Below are positions 1 to 8,350 of a DNA stretch of 64,000 nt, piece after piece. The notes under the pieces are model-generated. The model searched no databases. It saw only the letters and a list, made by a program, of their open reading frames with translations, and was not told where the DNA came from. Location: the NCBI GenBank assembly GCA_963841885.1, contig CAWJEK010000008.1, forward strand, positions 62,001 through 126,000. The letters are read 5' to 3'. The number at the start of each line of letters is the position of its first letter. Positions within the stretch are counted from its first letter, which is position 1. A program made the translations under genes and the position numbers. The DNA is from Bog-756 sp963841885 (GTDB lineage: Bacteria; Actinomycetota; Acidimicrobiia; Acidimicrobiales; RAAP-2).

Positions 1-277
1 ACACCGCCTCCGGGTGACGATGCCTCGGTGTTCCGCTCCCCCACAGAAACCACGACGTACCTTCTTCCGCTCGGGCCCGGACGTCCTACCCACCCGGACA
101 CTTCCTCCGAAAGCTGCTTCGGTAGATCCGTGCCTCCTATTCCCCGGCCCGAACGTTCCAACCGTGTCGTCGGAGCAGACGGCCGGGCCGGGCCGCGTTT
201 GTGACGGGAACCGCGGGGTAGGTCGCCCGGCAGATCACACGCACGAGCCAGATCTACGCGAACGAGGAGATCCACGG
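1..277. other. non-coding or unassigned left edge
   Basis: I see no supported gene here. The open frame through this stretch encodes an implausible Pro/Cys/Arg-rich peptide and is better read as upstream sequence of the small acidic protein. It may contain that gene's promoter, but no convincing -35/-10 pair stands out. Confidence 0.4.
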
Positions 278-502
278 ATGACGAGTGACGAAGGACGTAC
301 CGAACCACAGCCCGAGGACGACGGGGCGTCAGCCGTGACGAACGGTCACGACGCCGGTCCCCAGCCGACGGACCGCGAGGAGCATGCCGCCGACCGTTTC
401 CTGGCCGACCAGGATCCGGCCGATGCCGAGCGCGTCGCCGAGCACTACGAGGAGATGCGCAAGATCGGCGCCGACGTCAAGGGCGAAGGCGAGATCGAGT
501 AG
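278..502 (+). CDS. small acidic hypothetical protein, 74 aa
   Basis: A short hydrophilic protein rich in Asp, Glu, Gly and Pro, with no cysteine, membrane segment or recognisable domain. The N-terminal half looks disordered; the C-terminal half (about residues 40-74) has an Ala/Asp/Glu-rich stretch that could form one helix and ends in GEGEIE. The frame stays open upstream, but I chose ATG 278 because GAGGAGA lies 7 bases before it and the upstream residues (many Pro, Arg, Cys) look non-coding. The next gene is on the opposite strand. Function unknown. Confidence 0.55.
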   Translation: MTSDEGRTEPQPEDDGASAVTNGHDAGPQPTDREEHAADRFLADQDPADAERVAEHYEEMRKIGADVKGEGEIE

Positions 503-612
503 GTCGGGCAGGTCGGGCGACTCGTCGGGGGGAACACGTCCGAAAGCACGGCGCCATCCGTCCGGACGCCGACGGTGGGGGACCCGGGGGATCCGACCGG
601 GACCGGCAGGGG

Positions 613-1020
613 TCAGTCCAGCTTCGGGGCGTCCGGCCAGTCGTCCGACGGTTCGGTCGAAGACGACCGGACGGCCTCGAGATTGAGATCGTCGGACAGG
701 AAGCAGATCCTGCGGGCCGTCTCCTCGAGTTCGGGACCGGTCATACCGTCGAGCGTCCGGCGGAGTGACTCGCGTCCGTCATCGTCCAAGCCGCCGTCGC
801 CACCCGTCATGTGGGCGTGCAGGTCGGCGACGCGGAGCCCGAACGCCGGCGGCAACTGGTGGGCGAAGCGCATGACCTCCATGGTCATGCCGCCGTAGGC
901 GTCGATCAACCGATCACGGAGGTCGCCGTCCGTCGTCGCCAGCTGGAGCACGGTCCCGGCGAAGAGGGTGGCGGCGATCTCCAGGGTCAGCTCTGCGAGT
1001 TCCCTCGGTTCGTCAGGCAT
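613..1020 (-). CDS. hypothetical alpha-helical protein, 135 aa
   Basis: A soluble, mostly helical acidic protein with no signal peptide or membrane segment. Residues 1-60 contain two amphipathic helices (ELAELTLEIAATLFAG and a later Ala/Leu/Met segment). The middle carries a Gly/Asp-rich loop (TGGDGGLDDDG), and the C-terminal 25 residues look disordered. I do not recognise the family. It starts with ATG at 1020. An imperfect inverted repeat, ACAC-CC-GTGT, lies about 35-45 bases upstream and resembles one in front of the HTH gene at 1651. Confidence 0.6.
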   Translation of the reverse strand: MPDEPRELAELTLEIAATLFAGTVLQLATTDGDLRDRLIDAYGGMTMEVMRFAHQLPPAFGLRVADLHAHMTGGDGGLDDDGRESLRRTLDGMTGPELEETARRICFLSDDLNLEAVRSSSTEPSDDWPDAPKLD

Positions 1021-1128
1021 CGCACTCCGCCAGCATGCCTCACTGTTGCACGTAACACCCGTGTGTGGTCAGGGGATTTCGGCCTTCAACCGTCTACACC
1101 CGGTGATCGCTCCCCGGCGAGGAGCCGT

Positions 1129-1524
1129 CTAGGGTCCTCGCCCGTCGAGTCCACCGGGGCCGTCGAGGTCCCGAGCCTCCCGGATGTTCCTGACGGCCAG
1201 TGACCGGGTGATGGCCCACCGCTTCTGGATGTCCTCCACCGTCATGTCCTGTTCCAGGGCCAGGGCGATGATCCGCAGCCGAGCCGCCCGACGTTTCCGC
1301 TCGTAGTCCTGGAGCGACGCGGTGAGGCGGGGACGCATGCGCTCCGAATTGATCGTGTCGAGCAGTTGCTCGAGCGGAAGGCCCTGCTCGAGCCCCTCGA
1401 TCAGCACGTCCGTCGCCTGCTGGTTGGCATGCAGCTCGCATCGCAGTTCATCGGAGGCCCGCTGGGCTTCGCGCAGCGCGGCCACCACCCGGCCACGATC
1501 GCCCGATGAAACGGATTCCTCCAC
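1129..1524 (-). CDS. small coiled-coil/HTH protein, paralogue of the gene at 1651
   Basis: 131 residues, charged and helical. Residues 10-50 look like a coiled coil. Residues 60-90 (a SLQDYERKRRAARLRI-type helix) lead into a C-terminal helix-turn-helix-like segment, EDIQKRWAITRSLAVRNIREAR. The protein encoded divergently at 1651 has the same order: coiled coil, LQDF-x-ARKDIRI helix, then a VGELFGMSRQAASRLVIEAR segment. The two are therefore probably ancient duplicates. DNA binding is inferred from the HTH-like pattern; the family is not recognised. Confidence 0.6.
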   Translation of the reverse strand: MEESVSSGDRGRVVAALREAQRASDELRCELHANQQATDVLIEGLEQGLPLEQLLDTINSERMRPRLTASLQDYERKRRAARLRIIALALEQDMTVEDIQKRWAITRSLAVRNIREARDLDGPGGLDGRGP

Positions 1525-1615
1525 GGCGCCATCCTCCCACGGTGCAGCGGTCCGACGCGGTCGATGCCGTGGGACCGTCCTGCGCCGGCCACGGCCGAAT
1601 CCTCCCGAGGCAGGT

Positions 1616-1628
1616 CACACCCCTGTGT
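1616..1628 (+). promoter_or_regulatory. candidate inverted repeat upstream of the HTH gene
   Basis: CACACCCCTGTGT, with arms ACAC and GTGT separated by CCCT, sits just before the start of the HTH gene at 1651. A similar element, AACACCCGTGTGT (11 of 13 positions the same), lies at 1054-1066 in front of the hypothetical gene that starts at 1020. Operator function is inferred only from position and symmetry. Confidence 0.25.
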
Positions 1629-1650
1629 CGCTCCCATTATCCTGATCGCC

Positions 1651-2049
1651 ATGGCGGACGAACTCGAACAGGTAGCGTCGGATCTCACCCGGTACCGGGC
1701 GGCGTCACTCCACCTGATGGACGCTCTCGGTCGCCAGGAAGAGGTGATCGCGAAGAGCCTCCGGGTCACCCGGGATCCCGTCCCCCTCGACACCCGCATG
1801 CGTACGGTCGGGTCCGCCGACGTCCGTCGGGACGTGTCCGACCGCCTCCAGGACTTCGAGTTGGCCAGGAAGGACATCCGCATCTCGTTGACGTCGATGC
1901 TGCTGGCCCAGGGGAAGAGCGGCGTCGAGGTGGGGGAGCTCTTCGGCATGTCGCGCCAGGCCGCCAGCCGGCTGGTGATCGAGGCCCGCTCGCGGCACGG
2001 CGCCGGGGCGGCGGACGGTGCTGTTCCGGCGCCGACGTCCGAACTGTAA
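1651..2049 (+). CDS. small coiled-coil/HTH DNA-binding protein
   Basis: 132 residues from ATG 1651. Residues 1-40 are helical, residues about 60-85 form a charged helix (DRLQDFELARKDIRI), and residues about 88-115 fit a helix-turn-helix, with GMSRQAASRLV as the likely recognition helix, similar to HTH domains of sigma and XRE proteins. It is divergent from its paralogue at 1129-1524, with 126 bp between their starts. Upstream-extended starts add a Pro/Cys-rich stretch and are rejected. An ACACCCCTGTGT inverted repeat lies 23-34 bases before the start and could be an autoregulatory site. Function beyond probable DNA binding is unknown. Confidence 0.65.
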   Translation: MADELEQVASDLTRYRAASLHLMDALGRQEEVIAKSLRVTRDPVPLDTRMRTVGSADVRRDVSDRLQDFELARKDIRISLTSMLLAQGKSGVEVGELFGMSRQAASRLVIEARSRHGAGAADGAVPAPTSEL

Positions 2050-2166
2050 TCACCTGTTTACAGATCGGCTAATGTGACCCCGCTCCCGGGTCCGTCGCAG
2101 CTGACGGTCCCGCCACCCGATGCTCCGGGCCCGGGGGTTCCATGCCGTGGGACCCATCGGCGCCGA

Positions 2167-2619
2167 TCAGGCCGACGGGACGCCGATGGCCTTCTTGATG
2201 TCCTCGAGGGTGTGGGCCTCGGCGTCGTTCACGGCCGCCCCGTGCTCACGGTGGGCCGCGGCCACCTTCTCCGACAGGGTGATGACGAACCGGCGGTAGG
2301 CACCGAGCTCCTCGATATCGGCCTTCGAGGCCACCAGGGCGACCGCCTCGCCGAGGATCCCGAGCAGTCGCTCACGGGCCGCTTCCGGCGATCCGGCGTG
2401 CACGTGTTCGACCTTCGGATTGGTGGCGACCACGGCGTCGAGGAGCTCGCTCCCGCCGTGCTCGGCCCGCGCCTCGGCGTAGGCCTTGGACATGGCGAAC
2501 GTCTCCCGGAACATGCCCCCCTTCGATGCCGTCACCACCAGCATGCCGGCGCTGGTCGGACCTTCCAGGACCAGGCGCCACTCGTCGTCGGTGAAATCGG
2601 CACGGCTGGTCACGGGCAT
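2167..2619 (-). CDS. conserved actinobacterial hypothetical protein, about 150 aa
   Basis: A soluble helical protein that resembles a widespread uncharacterised actinobacterial family with an N-terminal FTDDEW...EGPTSAGM pattern and a C-terminal YRRFVxTLxxKVAAAHxE helix, both visible here. There are no catalytic motifs, cysteines or membrane segments. The frame is open further upstream, but that extension is Arg/Pro-rich. ATG 2619 is the first plausible start. GAGGAG directly abuts this ATG, so the GTG two codons downstream (MPV) has the better-spaced ribosome site and may be the true start. The divergent PAP2 gene begins 193 bp away. Confidence 0.7.
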   Translation of the reverse strand: MPVTSRADFTDDEWRLVLEGPTSAGMLVVTASKGGMFRETFAMSKAYAEARAEHGGSELLDAVVATNPKVEHVHAGSPEAARERLLGILGEAVALVASKADIEELGAYRRFVITLSEKVAAAHREHGAAVNDAEAHTLEDIKKAIGVPSA

Positions 2620-2812
2620 CTCCTCGTCTCGGTGGATCGCCGCGCCAAGGCTGCGGCGTGCCCCCAGGATGGCAGAGTCCCGCTCCGGGCCGGACCCGCC
2701 CGGAGTCGGACCCGGTCGACGACCCGGTCGGACTCCGGTCACCGCGCCACGTACGATCGCCGCCCGGGTGGCGACCGACGCCGCCCGTCGGACGGCAGAA
2801 CGGGGGATCTCC

Positions 2813-3409
2813 ATGGCGAACGCCGGTCGACGGTCGATGCTCGACGAGTTGGACCGACTCGACCAGGCGGCCTACGAGGCGGTCGCCGGCACCCCGACGC
2901 CGTCTCTGGACCGGGGCCTCGTCGTCCTCACGAATGCCGCCGACTACTCCCGGCTCTGGCTGGGGATCGCCGCCGTCATCGCCGCGGGCGGCGGGCGGCG
3001 CGGCCGACGGGCGGCGGCGTCCGGCCTCACCGCCCTGGCCACGACCTCCGCCGTCGCCAACCTCGGCGTCAAGCCGCTGGTGCGCAGGGTGCGCCCCGAA
3101 CGTGTCCCCTCGCCGCGCCATCACTCCGTCCGCATGCCGGAGTCGACCTCGTTCCCGTCCGGTCACACCGCCTCGGCCTTCGCCTTCGCCCTCGGCGCGG
3201 CCGCAGAGATCCCCGGACTGGCGCTCCCCCTCGTACCCCTGGCCACCGTCGTGGGGTACTCACGGGTGCACAGCGGAGTGCACTACCCCGGTGACGTCCT
3301 CGCCGGGGCCGTGCTCGGCTCGGTGATCGGACTCGTGTCCCCGCGAGCCGTCCGGTGGGGTCTGGCGCGGTTCGTCCGAACCCGATGGATGCCAGACTCA
3401 TGCGGGTGA
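2813..3409 (+). CDS. PAP2-family membrane phosphatase
   Basis: 198 residues. The three PAP2 signature blocks are intact: K87 followed by RP at 94-95, PSGH at 115-118, and an SR...H...D block with Arg151, His157 and Asp161. Such enzymes remove phosphate from lipid phosphates such as undecaprenyl pyrophosphate or phosphatidic acid at the membrane. Hydrophobic helices are present at about 45-60, 70-85, 118-150 and 163-180. ATG 2813 is preferred over upstream in-frame ATGs because the upstream stretch is Arg/Pro-rich and antisense to the neighbouring promoter region. The stop overlaps the start of the acyltransferase gene, which suggests translational coupling and a shared cell-envelope role. The exact substrate cannot be told. 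Confidence 0.88.
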   Translation: MANAGRRSMLDELDRLDQAAYEAVAGTPTPSLDRGLVVLTNAADYSRLWLGIAAVIAAGGGRRGRRAAASGLTALATTSAVANLGVKPLVRRVRPERVPSPRHHSVRMPESTSFPSGHTASAFAFALGAAAEIPGLALPLVPLATVVGYSRVHSGVHYPGDVLAGAVLGSVIGLVSPRAVRWGLARFVRTRWMPDSCG

Positions 3410-5490
3410 CGCAGCCTGCACCTGGAGCGCCGAGGCACCGTCGGAGCACCACGGCCGCCCACGTCCGCACGTCGGCCACCGGCCGGGAGCGGGTCGTCGC
3501 CCTCGACGGCCTGCGGGCCTTCGCCCTGCTCATCATCATGGGCTACCACTTCGGCGTCGGCTGGCTGCAGGGCGGCTTCTTCAGCCTGGACATCTTCTAC
3601 GTGCTCTCGGGCTACCTGATCACCGGCCTGCTGCTGGGCGAGTGGGCCCGGGCGGCCCGCATCAGGCTGGGCGCCTTCTGGCTGCGCCGGGCCCGCCGGC
3701 TGCTGCCCGCCCTGTTGGTGGTGCTGGTGGTGGTCTCGCTGGTGGTGCGCTTCGCCTACCCGCCCGGCCTCTACCCGGACTTCCGGATGAGTGCCCTGTC
3801 GGCGCTCTTCTACTTCTCCAACTGGTGGCAGATCGCGGCCAGCGGCAACTACTTCGTGGCCACCGGGGCCGTCTCGCCCCTCACCCACACCTGGTCGCTG
3901 GCCGTGGAGGAGCAGTTCTACCTGGTGTGGCCCCTGGTGGTGGTGGCCGTGCTCCACCTCGGGAAGCGCTTCTCCCGGGGCATCGAGATCCTGCTCGGGG
4001 TCTCGGTGGTGGGCGTGGTCGCCTCGGCCACCGAGATGGCCTGGCTCTACAACCCGCTGGCCAACACCACCCGGCTCTACTTCGGCACCGACACCCACGC
4101 CCAGTCGATCCTGGTGGGGGCGGCCCTGGCCTGCGTGCTGACCCTCGTCCAGCGCCGGCGGGGCCGGGTGGGCATGGCCCCGGTGGCCACCTCCCCGACG
4201 GCCCGGGGGGTCCTCACCGTGGTGGGCCTGGCCGGGGTGGCCGGCACCTTGACCCTCACCTATGCGCTGACCGGCACGGTGGCCTTCGACTACCGGGGCG
4301 GGTTCCTCCTCTCGGCCCTGTCGGCCGCCGCCATCGTGGTGGGGTCGGTGTGCGTGCCCGGCGGGCCCCTGGCCCGGGTCCTGTCGCTGCGCCCCATGGT
4401 GTGGATGGGCACCGTCTCCTACGGCGCCTACCTGTGGCACTTCCCGGTGTTCATCGAGCTCGACGCCGCCCGCACCGGCCTCACCGGCCTGTCCCTCCTG
4501 GCCGTGCGGTTCGCCACCACCTTCGTCCTGGCCGGACTCAGCTACTACCTGGTCGAGCGGCCGGTGATGGAGGGGACCTTCTGGCGGTCGCTGCGGGCGG
4601 TGTGGCCGACCGCCCTGGCCATGGGGGCCACCGTGGCCGTCATCGTGGCCGCCACGGTGACACCGGCCACCGCGGCCGTGCGGGTCCACCCGTTCCGACC
4701 CTCGGGCCCGGCCGACGATCCGCCGATCGTCACCGTCCTCGGGGACAGCACGGCGCTGACCCTCGGCTACGCGCTGGCCGCCACCGCGCCGGCGGGGACG
4801 ACCGTGGAGAACGGCGGCCTGTTCGGCTGCGGGTTGGCGATCGGCTCCTGGGTCTCGAACGCCCCGCCCACGCCGCAGGAGGCGATGTTCCCGGCCTGCA
4901 ACGAGGCGACCCCGGTGGCGGACCAGTGGCCCGCCCTGGACACCGCCCGGGTCGCCGACACCGGCCCCGGTGACGTCGTTCTCTTCGTGGCCGGAGCCTG
5001 GGAGGTGCAGGACATGCTCCGTCACGGCCACTGGGGGAACATCACCCAGCCGTCCTTCCAGCGCTACGAGTTGGACCAGATGCGCAGGGCGGTGCGGATC
5101 GGTACGGCCCACGGCGCCCACTTCGACTTCGCCACCATGCCGGCCATGGGCTCGAGCGCCGACGGCGTGGGGGTATCTCCGGCCGACACCCCCGAGCGAC
5201 GCCGGACCTACGACCGGTTGATCGCCGAGGTGGCGGCCGACTACCCGCGCACGGTCAGCATCGTGGACTACGGCGCCATCCTGTCGCCCGGCGGCGTGTA
5301 CCACGAGTACCTCGACGGGGTGCAGGTCCGCCAGCCCGACGGGATCCACACACCTTCCTACGCGCCCGGCAACGTGTTCGCCGGCAACGCCACCGAGCCC
5401 GTCGCACACGCCTTCTACGACTGGTTGTCCCCACGACTGTGGCCGCTCCTCGTCGCCACCGCCCGCCCCCCCGACCGGGCCGTCCACTGA
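3400..5490 (+). CDS. acyltransferase-3/OafA-type membrane protein with C-terminal SGNH domain
   Basis: About 696 residues. The N-terminal 400 residues form roughly ten membrane helices of the acyltransferase-3 fold, beginning with the family motif LDGLRAFA...YHFG and containing the SLAVEEQFYLVWP motif. After a linker, the extracytoplasmic C-terminal part is an SGNH hydrolase-like domain, with GDS near residue 449 and DGIH near 648 supplying the expected Ser, Asp and His. Proteins of this kind O-acylate surface glycans or peptidoglycan. The start overlaps the PAP2 stop. ATG 3400 is listed, but GTG 3406 would make an exact GTGA overlap. The two genes probably form an envelope-modification operon. 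The acceptor molecule is unknown. Confidence 0.88.
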   Translation: MRVTQPAPGAPRHRRSTTAAHVRTSATGRERVVALDGLRAFALLIIMGYHFGVGWLQGGFFSLDIFYVLSGYLITGLLLGEWARAARIRLGAFWLRRARRLLPALLVVLVVVSLVVRFAYPPGLYPDFRMSALSALFYFSNWWQIAASGNYFVATGAVSPLTHTWSLAVEEQFYLVWPLVVVAVLHLGKRFSRGIEILLGVSVVGVVASATEMAWLYNPLANTTRLYFGTDTHAQSILVGAALACVLTLVQRRRGRVGMAPVATSPTARGVLTVVGLAGVAGTLTLTYALTGTVAFDYRGGFLLSALSAAAIVVGSVCVPGGPLARVLSLRPMVWMGTVSYGAYLWHFPVFIELDAARTGLTGLSLLAVRFATTFVLAGLSYYLVERPVMEGTFWRSLRAVWPTALAMGATVAVIVAATVTPATAAVRVHPFRPSGPADDPPIVTVLGDSTALTLGYALAATAPAGTTVENGGLFGCGLAIGSWVSNAPPTPQEAMFPACNEATPVADQWPALDTARVADTGPGDVVLFVAGAWEVQDMLRHGHWGNITQPSFQRYELDQMRRAVRIGTAHGAHFDFATMPAMGSSADGVGVSPADTPERRRTYDRLIAEVAADYPRTVSIVDYGAILSPGGVYHEYLDGVQVRQPDGIHTPSYAPGNVFAGNATEPVAHAFYDWLSPRLWPLLVATARPPDRAVH

Positions 5491-5567
5491 ACCGGGGCGG
5501 CTGAACCGGGCCACGGAACCGGTACGACCCGGCCGGCCGATGTCGACCGGGGTGCCACACTGGGGCG

Positions 5568-6317
5568 ATGGCGAAGATCGTGATGGTCCACGGGGCCGGC
5601 AACTCCCTCTGGGGACCCGCCTCGATCAAGGCACGATGGTTCCCGGCCCTGTCCGACGGCCTGGCGTGGCACGGGATCGAGGTCGCCGACACCGACGTCG
5701 ACGTCGCGTTCTACGGCGACCTCTTCCGCAGGGATCCCGAACGCGGCTACGAGCCCGACCTCGACCTCGCCGGGCTGCTGGCCGACGTCACCGGAACGGT
5801 GACCGCCCACGACACGGACGTCGACCTCGACGAGTTGATCAAGATGCTCGCCGACCAGCACCTGGACCGGCTGCTGGCCCAGGCCGCCGCCTATCTCGAG
5901 CACCGCGAGATCCGGGAACGCGCCCGGGAGCGTGTCGAGGCCCTCGTCGGCCCCGACACCGTGGCCGTCGTGGCCCACTCCCTCGGCACGGTGGTGGCCT
6001 ACGAGACTCTGGCTCTGCACCCCGAGTGGGACGTGGCCGGACTCGTCACCATGGGCTCCCCCCTCGGGGGACCGCGCATCCTCGACCTGCTCGAGCCCGG
6101 CCCGGTGGACGGCCGAGGCCGATTCCCCGCCGGGACCAGGAGCTGGGTCAACATCCGCAACGCCGACGACCCGGCGTGCATCCGCTCCATCCCCGAGATG
6201 TTCGACGGTCCGGTCACCGAGCGCCTGGTCGACAACGGCCACCGCGTCCACGACCCCGAGCCCTATCTCAACAACCCCACCACCGGGGCCGCCGTGGCGC
6301 GGCTGCTGTCGGACTGA
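5568..6317 (+). CDS. alpha/beta-hydrolase family protein
   Basis: 249 residues with the hydrolase fold pattern: an oxyanion-loop HGAG at 8-11 and the nucleophile elbow AHSLGT with Ser near 137. A helical insertion full of Asp and Arg separates them, and NGHRVHDPEPYL near the C-terminus supplies a candidate catalytic His. No signal peptide, so probably cytoplasmic. The overall look is PGAP1/lipase-like or alpha/beta hydrolase of unknown function. It follows the acyltransferase gene by 77 bp and may or may not be cotranscribed. Substrate unknown. Confidence 0.8.
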   Translation: MAKIVMVHGAGNSLWGPASIKARWFPALSDGLAWHGIEVADTDVDVAFYGDLFRRDPERGYEPDLDLAGLLADVTGTVTAHDTDVDLDELIKMLADQHLDRLLAQAAAYLEHREIRERARERVEALVGPDTVAVVAHSLGTVVAYETLALHPEWDVAGLVTMGSPLGGPRILDLLEPGPVDGRGRFPAGTRSWVNIRNADDPACIRSIPEMFDGPVTERLVDNGHRVHDPEPYLNNPTTGAAVARLLSD

Positions 6318-6329
6318 CGGCGGCAGAGG

Positions 6330-6500
6330 TCAGTCGGGTGCGGGATCCCCATCCCCGTCCTCGACGTCGCGTGGGTCCTCCCCCGCCCATCCCACGGGTG
6401 GGTCACTGGCCGGAAAGCTCTCGTCGACCTGCTCGTCCACCGGGTCGGCGAACTGGCCGCCTCCCTCCGGCACCGGCGTCCCCTCGGGTCCCTCTTCCAT
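6330..6500 (-). CDS. 56-aa acidic protein with DESFPASDPP motif
   Basis: A very short gene read directly from the complementary strand: ATG at 6498-6500 with GGAGGG about 5 bases upstream, 56 codons and a TGA at 6330-6332. Residues 22-35 read DEQVDESFPASDPP, the hallmark of a small uncharacterised protein family in which a (D/E)ESFPASDPPS segment is almost invariant. The rest is acidic and Gly/Pro-rich and probably disordered. It lies convergent to the alpha/beta hydrolase (12-bp gap) and 64 bp downstream of the PAS gene on the same strand, so it may share that transcript. Function unknown. Confidence 0.7.
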   Translation of the reverse strand: MEEGPEGTPVPEGGGQFADPVDEQVDESFPASDPPVGWAGEDPRDVEDGDGDPAPD

Positions 6501-6564
6501 CGCTCCCTCCTCGTAGCTGCTCAGGGGACCGGGTCATGGGCCGGTCGACCACTCTCTCGGATCG

Positions 6565-7674
6565 TCAGTCCGCCTGACGCGTCCACAGTGCCGCCCGGCG
6601 CGCTTCGGCCACGGCCGCGTCCAGCTCACCGATGGCGTCGGCCAGCCCCTGGGCGACGAGATCGTCCCCCGGCAGGCGCTCGCGCAGGCCGGTGAGCGTC
6701 AGCCCCGCCGAGAAGATGCGCCGCACCACCGAGTCGAGCCGGACCAGGAACTCCTCGAGGTCCACGGTCCGCTCCACCGCTCCGCCCGGCACGGCGTCGA
6801 ACGGCTCGGCCACCACCAGCACCCCGGTACCCAGCCACAGGGGCACGGGACCCGACGACATCCGGATCCGGATGCGACGCCCACCGGGACGGACCCCGAG
6901 GGCTTCCCGGCTCGAGAAGGGAGCGTCCCTCCAGGGCGCGGCGGCTTCGACCGCTCCGACCGACACCCCGTCCCACGCCGAGGGGAACAGGGCGTTCAGC
7001 GGGCGTCCCACCAGACCTCCGGGAGCCACATCGAAGAGGGCGTCGGCCTGCGGGTTGGCCACGATCACCGACCCACGGTCGTCGGACAGCACCAGCGCAC
7101 AGGGCACCAGGGTCATGGCCGTCTGGGCGAAGCCGTCCCCCAGCCGCTCACGCCCGGAGGGGCCGGTCGGCTCCGGCATGCCGCCCCGCCCGGAGGTCGA
7201 CTTCCGGGTCCAGGTGTCGACGTGCTCCTCCGTGGAGGATGTCGAGGCGCGGGCCAGCGTCAACGTGACCGTGGCGCCCACGCACCGCCCGTCGTCGCCC
7301 AGGCGGGAGGAGATGAGCAGGTCGAACCACCTCCAGGTGTCCGGCGAATGGCACGGCACCGCCACCGCCAGGGGCGCCGGCAGCTCACCGCGCAGCGCGG
7401 CCCGGATCGAGCACCCGACCTGGGAGGCCACCGGGTCGTCGTCTGCGTCGCACACGTCGAGGTACGAGACGCCGACGCCGCACCGGGACCGGTCCCCGCC
7501 GTTGTCCACGCAGAACCGCTCCCATGCGGCGTTGACCGCCACGATGCGCCCGACGCGGTCGAGCAGCGCCACTTCGACGGTCGACGACGACATGGCCGCC
7601 GCGTCGGCAGGATCGCCGACCGGCGGTTCCGTGCCGGCGTCCACGGACACCGCAGCCGGTTCCCGCTGATCCAT
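6565..7674 (-). CDS. PAS-domain protein with degenerate HisKA_3-like C-terminus
   Basis: 369 residues. PAS 1 lies at about 28-140 and PAS 2 at about 185-290. The last 65 residues align by eye with the dimerisation helices of DevS/NarX-type kinases: SVVRRIFSAGLTLTGL and DAIGELDAAVAEARRA match the usual HDxVIQRLFxxGLxLQ and xxAIxDLDxTIxEIR pattern. The phospho-acceptor His position is Leu, and the protein stops before any ATPase domain. It is therefore probably a sensor or adaptor rather than a kinase. There is no membrane segment. ATG 7674 has GGGGAG 6 bases upstream. No response regulator lies nearby. Confidence 0.78.
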   Translation of the reverse strand: MDQREPAAVSVDAGTEPPVGDPADAAAMSSSTVEVALLDRVGRIVAVNAAWERFCVDNGGDRSRCGVGVSYLDVCDADDDPVASQVGCSIRAALRGELPAPLAVAVPCHSPDTWRWFDLLISSRLGDDGRCVGATVTLTLARASTSSTEEHVDTWTRKSTSGRGGMPEPTGPSGRERLGDGFAQTAMTLVPCALVLSDDRGSVIVANPQADALFDVAPGGLVGRPLNALFPSAWDGVSVGAVEAAAPWRDAPFSSREALGVRPGGRRIRIRMSSGPVPLWLGTGVLVVAEPFDAVPGGAVERTVDLEEFLVRLDSVVRRIFSAGLTLTGLRERLPGDDLVAQGLADAIGELDAAVAEARRAALWTRQAD

Positions 7675-7977
7675 CTTCGGCTCCCCGTCGGACCGATGTC
7701 AGCCGCGAACTGCGACCCGCCGGTCCTGCGCCCGCACCGGGCCCAACAGACCGTACCCGCCGGTCGGGGGCGGGGCAATGGCCGGCGGCCGACGCGCCAT
7801 CCCGCCACGCCCCACCGACGGACAGGACCGGCGTGGCGTCCCGCGGATCCACGTCCTCGCGCCGATACCGCCGTACGTGGCGGAGCGGACACCCAACGGG
7901 ACGGACGGAGGCGATTCCGGACCGATCCACGCGCGCAGCGCGGTCGTGACTTGCTTCGCCCTGACAGAAGGCAGACG
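7675..7977. other. intergenic region between divergent PAS and HTH genes
   Basis: About 300 bases without a supported gene. Short open frames exist on both strands but are Pro/Arg-rich and lack a convincing ribosome site. It must hold the promoters of the two divergent genes. A GC hairpin, CGCGC-GCA-GCGCG, lies near 7929-7941. I see no clear -35/-10 pair. Confidence 0.4.
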
Positions 7978-8304
7978 ATGGACGGGAACCCGTCGCGCGG
8001 TAGGGCGGACCATGGAAAGTGCAACCCCACGATGAGACCCCAGACCCTCGGTGACGCGCTGGACGAACGGATGGAGGCCCGCGCCGATTCTCCCGAGGCC
8101 GCGGCACTCGCCTTCGGCGTCACCCTGGACGAGCTGGCGGAGTGGCTGGGCGACGAGCGCCTGCCCGGGCCCGAGCAGGCCGCCGCGATCATCCGGTACC
8201 TGGACGTCGACGGTACGCACTACCGCGGCCTCTGCCTGCGCAGCCAGATGCGACGGGTCCAGACGGCGATCCGCAGTGGGCCGCCGATGCCCCGCTCGGC
8301 CTGA
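7978..8304 (+). CDS. small XRE-like helix-turn-helix protein
   Basis: 108 residues. Residues about 24-72 fit a lambda-repressor/XRE-type HTH: LGDALDERMEA, then AAALAFGVTLDELAEWL and GPEQAAAIIRYLDV. A short basic tail follows. Start choice is uncertain. ATG 7978 has AGAAGG 6 bases upstream and is used here. ATG 8032 would remove an 18-residue N-terminal extension and leave the HTH intact, but has no good ribosome site. No toxin-like partner is adjacent. Likely a DNA-binding regulator of unknown target. Confidence 0.6.
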   Translation: MDGNPSRGRADHGKCNPTMRPQTLGDALDERMEARADSPEAAALAFGVTLDELAEWLGDERLPGPEQAAAIIRYLDVDGTHYRGLCLRSQMRRVQTAIRSGPPMPRSA

Positions 8305-8350
8305 GCGGTCATCCGCCACAACCGCTGACCACCGGCCTCTCCGGCCATCA

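Noticed and set aside
3283..5514. Very long open frame antisense to the acyltransferase gene
   Set aside because: It encodes a Gly/His/Arg-rich sequence with no domain and mirrors the high-GC third positions of the real gene, which has clear motifs on the plus strand.
7778..8035. Possible gene of 85 codons between the PAS and HTH genes
   Set aside because: Pro/Arg-rich translation, no ribosome site of note, no domain, and overlap with the better-supported HTH gene.
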